Positions 1 through 6,923 of a stretch of 12,500 bases of DNA are shown piece by piece. Position numbers and translations under genes: made by a program. The stretch covers positions 43,354,989-43,367,488 of the forward strand of contig JAPXFY010000030.1 of assembly GCA_030674185.1 (NCBI GenBank), in the 5' to 3' direction. Within the stretch, counting starts at the first letter, position 1. Every line of letters begins with the position of its first letter. A model generated the notes under the pieces. It was not told the DNA's origin. It saw only the letters and a list, made by a program, of their open reading frames with translations, and searched no databases. The stretch comes from Monoplex corrugatus. Taxonomy: Eukaryota > Mollusca > Gastropoda > Littorinimorpha > Ranellidae.

Positions 1-608
1 TTTATGAACATCAGTCCACATTTTTAAAACACAGTAAATTATGAACATCTTTTGTATCTGCTTTCTTTTCATGTTGTTTTGTTCTCCGCACAATGCTTTT
101 TCACTTCCAGATATTCTTACTTCCAGACAATGGTAAACAACAAATGATGAAAATTTACACTAGAAAAGGATTATTTTGTAAAAATGCCGAAGTAAAATGA
201 CGTAAAATCAGATATTAACAACGTACCCATCACCTCATTTCATAGCTTTAGCTACAATGAAATAAAACAAGATCCATCAATAATTCAGCTAACACAACCT
301 TGAGAAAATCCAACAAAATGAAATCAACTAAAATAAAATACTTAATAATCTTTCTATGTATAGCCTCATAAACAACAGGTTGAAAAGATCCATTGCTTTG
401 CCAAGGACTTTTTTTTTCTTCAAATGTGTTTGTCCCTGAGCTGACGTCCAGTTTCTCTTTCAACCTCTCGTGCTTTGGCTGTTCACATAAAAATCATCCA
501 AGAAAATGAGCGCTTAGAGGCATGACGCAGGGAAGATGTAAAAACATATCTATACACGTGGGAAATAAACAAGAGTTTTGCATGTTGGCCAAAACGTCCA
601 GGACAGCA
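1..608. other. non-coding, AT-rich stretch
   Basis: I see no gene, RNA or recognisable repeat here. Open frames are short, lack any family motif and have AT-rich composition. A short phrase (attatgaacatc / tttatgaacatc) occurs twice within the first 50 bases, which is not enough to call a repeat. Confidence 0.6.
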
Positions 609-765
609 ACGACTTCAGTTTCAGTTTCAATTTCTCAACACGCTCGGAATGAATTCCATATGCACTAACGTCACAGGTGCCATGCAATGGAGAAGATCCA
701 CAATGATCACGTCGGAAGCCCTAAGCCTTCACATAAACCCAAGAGCTGGTCAGGCCCTGAGGTCG
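609..765 (-). mobile_element. possible decayed SINE tail region
   Basis: The stretch opens with a CAGTTTCAGTTTCAATTTCTCA motif (about 615-636), continues with a TCCATATGCACTA phrase and ends in GGTCAGGCCCTGAG (about 748-761). From memory, this order resembles the far end of a dispersed gastropod retroposon whose tRNA-like head lies in the same orientation at 1020-1200. The two could be the ends of one old element with unrelated sequence between them, or two separate relics. The match is remembered, not computed, and the copy is very divergent. Confidence 0.35.
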
Positions 766-1019
766 TAGGGGAATGAGGTGACAGAGACCTCAACTCTTCC
801 AGGGCCATCACCACGAGGGCGGCGCCCATCCCCTCTCCCGAACTTCAAATTCATATTTTATATTCACATTTTTTTTTTTACCAAGACTTAATAAAGACAA
901 GAAGGCTAATTGATCTTCAAGGGGCAGGACCTGGGAAATCAACCTATCTCTCCAATGATTTATACTCAGGCAGCCGGGCAATGCCCTGCTCTTCACGATT
1001 TTCAACTGCCGTGAGATCT
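766..1019. other. spacer between SINE-like segments
   Basis: No coding or RNA signal is visible. The stretch includes a short T-run near 870 and a phrase at about 996-1020 (CACGATTTTCAACTGCCGTG) that may belong to the SINE body to its right. Nothing more can be supported. Confidence 0.4.
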
Positions 1020-1200
1020 TTAGCGTATGCACCTGGATGACACACGGGTCCGACTCGTTTTTCGTCCCTTTCTGAAGGACTAGACGCTCAGTTCGATTTT
1101 CCGGTCAATCTGAGGAGAAAAGTCGAGGCCTCTAAGGGGCGAGCCCTGGAACCTAGAGTTTAGTTATTGGCAGGCGAACGTCTGAACCATTCTGCCATTC
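1020..1200 (-). mobile_element. tRNA-Leu-like SINE, decayed
   Basis: Read on the minus strand from about 1198, the sequence begins TGGCAGAATGGTTCAGACG, which fits a tRNA A box and D arm (1187-1197 on the plus strand is its complement). GGTTCCAGGG follows as a degraded B box (complement at 1144-1153, canonical form GGTTCRANNCC). The two boxes lie further apart than in a short-arm tRNA, which suits a Leu/Ser-type tRNA with a long variable arm. Downstream on the minus strand are ACTGAGCGTCTAGTCCTTC and GACGAAAAACGAGTC, which I recall as body sequence of mollusc tRNA-derived SINEs. It cannot be a functional tRNA because the B box is broken and no acceptor stem closes. Confidence 0.55.
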
Positions 1201-1311
1201 TTTTCCCTCAGCGACTTCATGAGCTATGAAATGGATGGTTGAGCGTGGAGAAGATTGTGAACTGATTATTGATATTATTTCGAAGGTAAATGGCAAGAGA
1301 AGACAGTAAAA

Positions 1312-1417
1312 TCTAGAGGTTATAGCTCCTGTCTATGATTGTTTCTAAGGTCAGAATCAGTACATCTAATGGTTATAGCTCCCGTTTATGATTGTTTTGG
1401 AGGTCAGAATCAGTGAT
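1312..1417. repeat. 53-bp direct repeat, two copies
   Basis: GGTTATAGCTCC at 1318 and again at 1371 begin two diverged copies of the same segment. Both continue with TATGATTGTTT and then GGTCAGAATCAGT, giving a 53-base offset. No gene is associated. Confidence 0.75.
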
Positions 1418-1520
1418 TTTTATTTCCATCCGCCTAGACCTTGAGTGATGATTTGTGTGCTTGCATTTTCAATAACAACAATCATAATGAGATTCATATT
1501 ATAAGGCGCCAAATCTTGAT

Positions 1521-1720
1521 AAACGAGTCAAACCAGAGCGGACGCCCTCGCCATTCACTAAAACATTAACTCACAACGACCAAAAACCCAAGGAAACGAA
1601 GCGCATATACATTCGGACCTAAACAAGTCAAACCAAAGCGCGCGCTCTCATCATTCACTGAAACATTTACTCACAACGACTAAAACCCTAAGGGAACAAA
1701 GCACATACACATTCGGAGGG
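1521..1720. repeat. 100-bp tandem duplication
   Basis: Two adjacent copies, 1521-1620 and 1621-1720, share order and spacing throughout. Each starts AAAC(G/A)AGTCAAACCA, contains CATTCACT and ACTCACAACGAC, and ends in ACATTCGGA. They differ at roughly one base in five or six with no indels of note, so the duplication is old. No coding frame is conserved between them. Confidence 0.85.
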
Positions 1721-1766
1721 GGGAGGAATGGGAGGGGACTGGGACGAAGGGGGTGGGGGTGGGGGG
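1718..1766 (+). other. G-run cluster, potential G-quadruplex
   Basis: The plus strand carries G-runs at 1718-1723, 1730-1732, 1734-1737, 1741-1743, 1749-1753, 1755-1759 and 1761-1766. The last three are separated by single T residues, a layout that favours a parallel quadruplex. It lies just beyond the 3' end of the minus-strand LINE relic. Whether it forms in vivo is unknown. Confidence 0.55.
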
Positions 1767-1856
1767 CAGGTAGAGGGAGAAATCACTGCTTGATGAAAAG
1801 GTAGTCTATGTTTTCAAGTTAGGATTGAAGGAAGGCAAAACATGTAGTTGTCCAAG

Positions 1857-2153
1857 AAAACAAACGAGACAGTCTGGATGGAGGCATACACAAGAAGATC
1901 ATTCATAAGGAAGATTAAGAAAAGACAGGCAATATTTATAGGCCATTTTATGAGGTAAGGGGAATTGGAGCACCTGATAGCAACAGGAAAGCTGGAGGGA
2001 AAGAGAGCACCAGGTAGACCCCAGGGAGAAAATATTGGACGGACTTGCTGAGTGGCTGAGGACAGAGAGGGTAGAAGATGTGCTTGCGGCAAGGAGGGAT
2101 AGATACATATGGAGGGCCATGATCGCCAACGCCATGCGGCAGGGCACATGATG

Positions 2154-2185
<32 letters not shown>

Positions 2186-2192
2186 GATGATG
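1857..2192 (+). mobile_element. RTE-like LINE 3' fragment, copy 1
   Basis: This is a diverged sister of the sequence at 6285-6590, sharing GAGACAGTCT(G/T)GATGGA and then co-linear sequence through ATACATATGGAGGGCCATGATC to the end. It starts abruptly near 1857, as expected of 5' truncation. It encodes the basic post-RT tail seen intact in the second copy, but has an in-frame stop (TAA after ATGAGG, near 1957) and an extra C near 2020 that shifts the frame. The final codons read Q-G-T-stop, with the TGA forming the first unit of a trinucleotide tail. CCAAGA at 1852-1857 recurs right after the tail (2193-2198) and may be a short target duplication. Sequence of the minus-strand LINE continues on both sides, so this element inserted into it. 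Confidence 0.75.
2148..2192. repeat. (ATG)n microsatellite tail
   Basis: Fifteen trinucleotides of ATG, with one GTG interruption (near 2172), form the 3' tail of the RTE-like LINE fragment. Copy 2 has only a short equivalent near 6582-6590, so the tail length has changed since insertion. Confidence 0.9.
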
Positions 2193-2427
2193 CCAAGAGA
2201 CAGAGAAAGCTCATTCCAGTTGCATGGACCAGACACACAAAAATGAGCAGCGATCGAATATGGAACATCGAAATCGAGGAATTCGTAAACGAATAGCGTC
2301 AGAAACAACAACAACAAAAAAGACATCGAGAGCAGTGCACATTCGGAGGTGGTCACAAAGATAAACAGGTTCAATACCAATAAAACATTTGAAGCAAATG
2401 TCTGATTTTGCATGACAGTCTCAGAGT

Positions 2428-2615
2428 TTCACCTGATGTAATTTTACGTCTGTTTTTCTTGAATCGCATTTTAGATTTGCAAGGTGAACGATATGCATGG
2501 TTTTTAACTGTTGTCTTTTATCTTTACAGGTTGTGCTTTTTGACGTGGTGTTAGCCCTGATATGGCTCTAGTAGTCGGCTGGGCTATAAGCAATATGAAC
2601 ATAAACTGAACTGAA
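2428..2615 (+). mobile_element. SINE-like retroposon with 11-bp target duplications
   Basis: A perfect direct repeat AGTCTCAGAGT stands at 2417-2427 and 2616-2626, bracketing 188 bp. Sequence of the minus-strand LINE polymerase is found on both outer sides, showing that the bracketed piece is an insertion. The right end holds CCCTGATATGGC (from 2555) and GTCGGCTGGGC, followed by an A-rich tail (ATAAACTGAACTGAA). I recall the CCCTGATATGGC...GGCTGGGC...TTAAGCAA pattern as a 3' segment shared by many mollusc retroposons. No clear tRNA A/B boxes are visible at the left end, so the copy may be 5'-truncated. Confidence 0.7.
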
Positions 2616-3060
2616 AGTCTCAGAGTAAAAGGCAACCAGTGAAAAAAAAATGTGAAACAAGGGAGTGACATGATCACGTTTCTTTTTACGAAGAGCAAGA
2701 CGGGCCACAGAGTACTGAAGACGCTGGAGGCATGTGACAGATGACGCAGGCAAGCCAGAGAGCAAAGAATCACAATAATCGATACGATACAAGATAAGAG
2801 AAGTCGCCATTTTAGATGCTGCTGAAGCTGAAAAGATAACAGCGAATAGAACTGAGACGCCGCAGTCGACAGTAACAGGACTGACAGATTTGGGCAATCG
2901 ATAAATTTCAGGATAAAGAGTTGAGGACCAAGAACAACGCCAAGGTTCTTGACTGAATCAGAGATGATGTGTAGAGGTGCCATGTGCATCACTGTGTCAA
3001 TACACATAAAAGCCCATAAAAGGAATAGAACTATCCGTGGCAAAATTACATAAACAAAGA

Positions 3061-4011
3061 GTGAAAGACAATTTTCTGGTGTTCACCTTTGTGATCGGCG
3101 GGCCAGCCAACGTCATCAACATGGCGGTGTTCTACAAACAGGGCCTGAAAGACCGTAACAACCTGTGTTTGTTTGCCTTGTCCTTAGCTGATGAGCTGTT
3201 CTAGGTAGCATTCATGCTGCTCCACGGAGAACAAGTTCATTTGCAGTTCACTACGAAAGAAAAATACGGTCCTTTGATGACCTTCTTGGTCAACGCGAAT
3301 TTCTCAGGATTTGTCGGTTTCTTTTCTGTTTCGCCCGTTCTGTCTGCGATCATTGCCTTGGAGAGGTACTTCTGCGTTCTCATGCCACTCAACATCCAGA
3401 CACTGATGCGCACCAGAACGATGGCTGCTATCATTGTCACGGTGTATGTCACGATAATAGGACTGCATTTCATTGTGGCGTTTCGATATTGTATCGGTTG
3501 CGTTTATGACATTGACTCCGACGTGGTCTTAAAGACTTCCGTTGTGGGACAGTTTTATTATCACGAACACAGAATCTTCGTGGACAATCTGGATGTGTAC
3601 TTGTTCGGGGTAGTCCTGCCCGGAATCGTTGTGATAGCGGTGATAGCAGCCACGATCATCACTACAGTGAAACTTCGTCAGATTGTGGCATGGAGGGCTG
3701 GAGCGACTTCTTTGATGTCTGCTCGGGAAATCGCGTTGACCAAGATGCTGGTCGGCAACTCCGTTTTGTTTATCGTCTGTGTGTCTCCTTCCAGTCTCAT
3801 CCGTCTCGTCAGGTTTTTCTTCCCAGAGATAAACTATGGGCGGCGCCTTCACAACTTCTTTTTGACTTCCGTCTGGGTTTCTGAAATGTCGTGTTTCGTC
3901 AACGCCAGTTTCAACATCTTCGTGTATTTCGCCATGGGGTCCCGCTACAGGGAGACGTTTTGGGCGTTGTGCAGAAAGGAAAATAAAAGAAATGATACTT
4001 TCAAGGAATAA
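3061..4011 (+). pseudogene. class A GPCR pseudogene (gastropod chemosensory-type)
   Basis: The reading frame encodes most of a rhodopsin-class seven-helix receptor for the plasma membrane. TM1 (about 3070-3135) contains GGPANVINMAVF and is followed by a KQGLKDR intracellular loop. TM2 (about 3165-3225) has LSLADELF. TM3 ends in ERY (3361-3369), the E/DRY equivalent. TM4 is near 3421-3489, TM5 near 3592-3669, TM6 near 3736-3810 and TM7 near 3850-3930, with NIFVY (3913-3927) replacing NPxxY. GSRYRETFWAL then begins the short tail, ending at TAA 4009-4011. The sequence before TM6 (SAREIALTKML) and after TM7 resembles, from memory, receptors expanded in gastropods and proposed as chemosensory. 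The canonical TM3 cysteine is absent. There is no start codon: the frame runs back to a TAA at 3007, and LINE sequence ends just before TM1. A TAG at 3202-3204 falls inside TM2. The next ATG (3214) would lack TM1 and most of TM2. The rest of the frame is undamaged, so inactivation may be recent. Ligand is unknown. Confidence 0.85.
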
Positions 4012-4012
4012 A
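4007..4012 (+). promoter_or_regulatory. AATAAA overlapping the GPCR stop codon
   Basis: AATAAA at 4007-4012 overlaps the TAA stop; a second AATAAA lies at 3982-3987 inside the frame. Either could act as a polyadenylation signal. In A-rich tails they also arise by chance, and no GU-rich downstream element is obvious. Confidence 0.3.
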
Positions 4013-4115
4013 CACATTTGTAGACGGTGACAGCGTGAGCTACTGTAACTTTTCTAATGGATATTTTTTTTGTCAACGGAAATATAGAAACATTGTTCTT
4101 CTTGTTTTGCCAGGT

Positions 4116-4133
4116 TCTCTGTCAGTCTGTCTA

Positions 4134-4164
<31 letters not shown>

Positions 4165-4412
4165 CATTCTCTGTCTGTCTGTCTGTCTGTCTCATTCTCT
4201 GTCTGTCTGTCTATCTGTCTATCTGTCTGTCTGTCTGTCTGTCTCATTCTCTGTCTGTCTGTCTATCTGTCTGTCTGTCTGTCTGTCTCATTCTCTGTTA
4301 GTCTGTCTATCTGTCTGTCTGTCTGTCTCATTCTCTGTCAGTCTGTCTATCTGTCTGTCTGTCTGTCTGTCTGTCTCATTCTCTGTCTGTCTGTCTGTCT
4401 GTCTATCTGTCT
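4116..4412. repeat. (CTGT)n microsatellite with interspersed CTCATT
   Basis: The block consists of CTGT/CTAT tetranucleotides broken by CTCATTCTCTGT modules. CTCATT begins at 4163, 4191, 4243, 4287, 4327 and 4375. The intervals (28, 52, 44, 40, 48) are all multiples of four, so the interruptions were copied together with variable numbers of tetramers. The long open frame across it is a low-complexity artefact. Confidence 0.95.
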
Positions 4413-4579
4413 CTCTTTGTTCTTTCCTTCTCTCTCTCTCTTTCTTTTTTCTCTTTTTGTCTCTCTCTTCTCTCTCCTCCCCTCTCTTTCTCCTCCCCTC
4501 TCTTTCTCCTCCCCTCTCTTCTCACTCTCTCTCTTCTCTCTCTCTCTCTCTCTTTCTTTCCTTCTTCTTTCTTTTTTCT
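4413..4579. repeat. polypyrimidine tract, potential triplex DNA
   Basis: The plus strand is almost purely C/T, with purines only at 4419, 4459 and 4524. This leaves uninterrupted pyrimidine runs of 64 and 55 bases. A CTCCTCCCCTCTCTTTCTCC-like motif is repeated in tandem around 4473-4520. Such strand asymmetry is typical of sequences able to form H-DNA. No coding signal is present. Confidence 0.85.
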
Positions 4580-5349
4580 GTCGTTCTTTCTTTCTTTTTG
4601 TGTGTTTGTGTTTATCTTTTTCTGACTGTCTGACCGATCGGCCTAACGTGATTATGATTTCCTTTTTTTTCCACGCTGAGAAGTCTTGTGTTGTTCTGAA
4701 CGTGTTACAATCGAAAGAAATGTAACAATAGCGTAGCTGGGAAGTTATTGGAAGGTATTATAACAGAAACTAGTTTTTGTATTCAGTTTCTGAATGATAG
4801 GATCTGCTTGAAAAATAACCCTCCCCCCCCCCTCAATATCCAAGATAAAAACAAATAAACAGACAAACAAACAGGGACAGATGATGTTAGTATTTTCTTG
4901 CATAAACCTTTTCAGTCAGTCAATATTTCTCAGGTAGTTTGCAAAGGTCTGGAATGTGTCCATATTATATTTACCCCGTCAGTATCAACCAGCCCAAATT
5001 GAGAAGGAGAGCCAACAGGCATCAGGTGTTTCCTATGTGTTGAATGTTAGTTTGTGGCTGTTCATCCAGGACATATTCGCTTTGCTCACCCAGCCCATAT
5101 GGCCCTTCACCACACTCTTCCTGTGTTCGTCTTTTCGACGTTTGCATTTACATGTAGATCACCCATGATTATTATGCATATTTCCCTGGTATTTTGTCTT
5201 TCTTTTACTGTTTGTCATTCATTGTAAAAACTGTTCTATCACCACAACTTCTTCTGAACTAATGGATGTACAGGCGTCTACTTGGGTGATGTATAATGTG
5301 AAAGGCTCGATGTTCAGCTTTATTGCTATCAGTAACAGTGTTATAACAT
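4580..5349. other. non-coding, no recognisable feature
   Basis: The stretch contains a C-run (4823-4832), a short ACAA-rich patch (about 4850-4873) and otherwise ordinary AT-rich sequence. A short open frame at 4956-5168 has no family resemblance, no signal peptide and no conserved motif, so I do not call it a gene. Confidence 0.6.
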
Positions 5350-5519
5350 TTAACCCTTTGACTACCGCGCACTATTCACCAACTGCAAAAAGTTAACCCT
5401 TTGACTCCCACACCATATCCACCAACCGCTAAAAAACTTTAACCCTTTGACTCCCTGACCTTATCCACCAGCTTCCTGCGAGAAAGCTGATGGATGGGAT
5501 GAGACAGTCAAAGGGTTAA
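5350..5519. mobile_element. TTAACCCTTTGAC terminal-repeat block 1
   Basis: TTAACCCTTTGACT starts at 5350, 5393 and 5439, giving left arms in direct tandem at 43- and 46-bp spacing. The third arm pairs with a right arm ending AGTCAAAGGGTTAA at 5519, forming an 81-bp imperfect palindrome (5439-5519). TTAA flanks plus terminal CCCTTTGAC are what piggyBac-type elements and their short non-autonomous relatives show. No transposase is present. A spacer containing GCATGGTTGACAATG (about 5538-5552) follows and recurs after the palindrome of block 2. Confidence 0.7.
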
Positions 5520-5551
5520 GTTGTTTTTTTTTTTGCATGGTTGACAATGCA

Positions 5552-5603
5552 GAACGAGAGCAATGTTCATCTCTCTTCCTTCATTGCTTTATTTTCCAGG
5601 TCT
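5552..5603. repeat. isolated unit of the 75-85 bp repeat family
   Basis: The sequence GAACGAGAGCAATGTTCATC, then TTCATTGC and CCAGGTCTTTAA, matches the consensus landmarks of the large array to the right. It is the leftmost recognisable unit and is cut at its TTTAA by the TTAA element beginning at 5604. Confidence 0.65.
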
Positions 5604-5885
5604 TTAACCCTTTGACCCCCGCATCCTATCCACCAACCCACAAGAAAACTTTAACCCTTTGATTCCCACACCCTACCACCAACTGCAAAAACTTAACCCT
5701 TTGACTCCCACACGCTATCCACCAACTGCGAAACTTAACCCTTTGACTCCCTCACCCTATCGATCAGTTTCCTGCAAGGAAGCTGATGGATAAGGTGAGG
5801 GAGTCAAAAGGTTAAGTATTTGCTTTGCTAGCATGGTTGACAATGTAGGAAGCTGGTGGACAAGATGTGAGAGTCAAAGGGTTAA
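5604..5885. mobile_element. TTAA-flanked palindromic element complex, block 2
   Basis: Left arms TTAACCCTTTGA begin at 5604, 5651, 5693 and 5735. The last forms an 81-bp near-perfect palindrome with a right arm ending at 5815 (about four mismatches over 37 paired positions). A further right arm ends in GTCAAAGGGTTAA at 5885. The outermost TTAAs fit exactly into a repeat unit: the left flank is CCAGGTCTTTAA and the right flank resumes TTAAAGAAGGACACAGGAACAG. The whole 282 bp is therefore an insertion at a TTAA. The structure (LLL, then LR, then R) suggests nested insertion or tandem growth of a piggyBac-like miniature element. No coding sequence is present. Confidence 0.75.
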
Positions 5886-6923
5886 AGAAGGACACAGGAA
5901 CAGTGTCAGTACGAGAAGGACGTCTGTCTCTGTTTTTTTTTTCGCTGATTCATTTCTCTTGTCTTTAAAGGAAGACTCTGGGTCAGCAAAACGAGAGCAC
6001 AAGACCTGTCTCTCCTCCTCCATTGCTTTACTGTCCTGATCTTTTTATCGAGGGGCTTAGCACCAGCGGCACAGAAGCAATGTCCCTCTCTCTTTTTCTT
6101 CACTGTTTTTGTTTGTGGTCTTAAGAAAAGGAAGAGAGTTCTTGACTGTTTTATAGAACCGATAATGTTATACGGTTGTGAGGCGTGGACAGTCAACACC
6201 CAAAGCCAGAACAAGACTGAGGCAGCTGAGATGCGGTTTCTAGGAAGATTGTTGAGAGTTCCATGGACAGCAAAGAAAAAAAACAAAAACAAAAACGAGA
6301 CAGTCTTGATGGAAGCAGACACAAGAAGATCATTGATAAGGAAGATTAGGAAAAGACAGGCAACATTTATAGGCTATTTTATGAGAAAAGGGGAATTAGA
6401 GCACCCGGTCACAACAGGAAAGCTGGAGGGAAAGACAGCATCAGGTAGACCCAGGGAGAAAATATTGGACGGACTTGCAGAGTGGCTGAGGACAGACAGG
6501 GTGGAAGATGTGCTTGCGGCAACAAGGGATAGATACATATGGAGGGCCATGATCATCAGCGCCATACGGCAGGGCAACTTGATGATGATGAGAAAAGAAA
6601 GAACTAAGGGCCAGCGGTATGAGTACAATATCCCTCTCTTTTTTCCCTTGCTTTTGTTTCAGGTCTTTAAAGAGAGACTCAGGACCATCAGCACAAAAGC
6701 AATGTCCGTCTCTCTGTCTTCATTGTTTTTGTTTCTGGCCTTCAAAAAAGGACTCAAGACCACCATCATGAAAGCATTATCCCTCTGTTTTTGTTTGTTT
6801 GTTTTTTATTGCTTTTGTTTCAGGTCTTTAAACAGAGGCTTAGCATCAGCTGCACCAAAGGAATGTCCCTCTCTCTTTCTTCATTGTTTGTCTTTTTGTT
6901 TGTTTCAGGTCTTTAAAAAAAAA
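5886..6923. repeat. diverged 75-85 bp repeat units, left flank
   Basis: Successive units begin at GTCTTTAAA-like cores near 5880, 5965, 6040, 6117, 6664, 6739, 6826 and 6911. Each carries (A)CCAGCA(G/T), A(A/G)AGCAATGTC and TTCATTG(C)TTTTGTTTCAGG in that order. The units near 6739 and 6826 have close sisters at about 10740 and 10826, defining types d and a of a four-unit higher-order repeat. The unit starting near 6117 is split by a LINE fragment. Units are well diverged, so this flank is old. Confidence 0.8.
6134..6590 (+). mobile_element. RTE-like LINE 3' fragment, copy 2
   Basis: An uninterrupted frame from about 6132 to 6584 encodes the C-terminal end of a non-LTR retrotransposon polymerase. 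It contains FIEPIMLYGCEAWTV (MLYG starts at 6165), then RFLGRLLRVPW, RRSLIRKIRKRQATFIGYFMRKG, GRPREKILDGLAEWLRTDRV and RWRAM-like YIWRAM. The LYGCEAW and RKRxxxFIGHxMR signatures are those of the post-RT region of RTE-type LINEs, as I recall them. The catalytic RT core and endonuclease are missing (5'-truncated). The expected terminal Q-G-T-TGA has mutated, so the frame now runs through the short (ATG) tail into array DNA. AGAAAAGGAA at 6124-6133 and AGAAAAGAAA at 6591-6600 look like a target duplication (nine of ten bases). Repeat-unit sequence resumes outside both. A poly-A/C patch near 6270-6298 is expanded relative to copy 1. Inactive. Confidence 0.8.

Larger units (their letters stand above)
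1778..3055 (-). mobile_element. CR1/Jockey-like LINE relic, RT C-terminal part
   Basis: Minus-strand translation in shifting frames recovers the C-terminal half of a non-LTR reverse transcriptase in the expected order. DSVKNLGVVLG lies at 2959-2927, RIDYCDSLLSGLPASSV at 2786-2736, an RVQN-like stretch with KKKRDHVTPLF just after it, and HWLP at 2641-2630. Beyond an insertion come SDAIRLRIPRFR at about 2302-2267, then SGPCNWNELSLSL ending near 2195. After a second insertion a SFNPNLKT-like piece lies near 1830-1805. These match the conserved tail of CR1/L2/Jockey-group LINE polymerases as I know them. The upstream polymerase and endonuclease domains are missing, and several frameshifts and stops make it inactive. 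It is interrupted at 1857-2192 and 2428-2615 by younger elements. Its right end abuts the GPCR pseudogene. The exact clade is uncertain. Confidence 0.8.

Noticed and set aside
248..463. 71-residue minus-strand open frame
   Set aside because: AT-rich chance frame with no motif or supporting context.
1131..1198. tRNA-Leu gene on the minus strand
   Set aside because: The A box is good but the B box is degraded, no acceptor stem pairs, and the sequence continues into SINE body.
3529..4017. 162-residue minus-strand open frame opposite the GPCR
   Set aside because: It is the antisense shadow of the GPCR frame and is rich in Arg/His/Asp as expected from complementing that sequence.
4035..4725. Long Ser/Leu/Cys/Val-rich open frames on the plus strand
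   Set aside because: They are translations of (CTGT)n and pyrimidine repeats. Several frames are open at once, with no domain and no start context.
4956..5168. 70-residue plus-strand open frame
   Set aside because: Short, no recognisable family, no signal peptide and no splice or promoter support.
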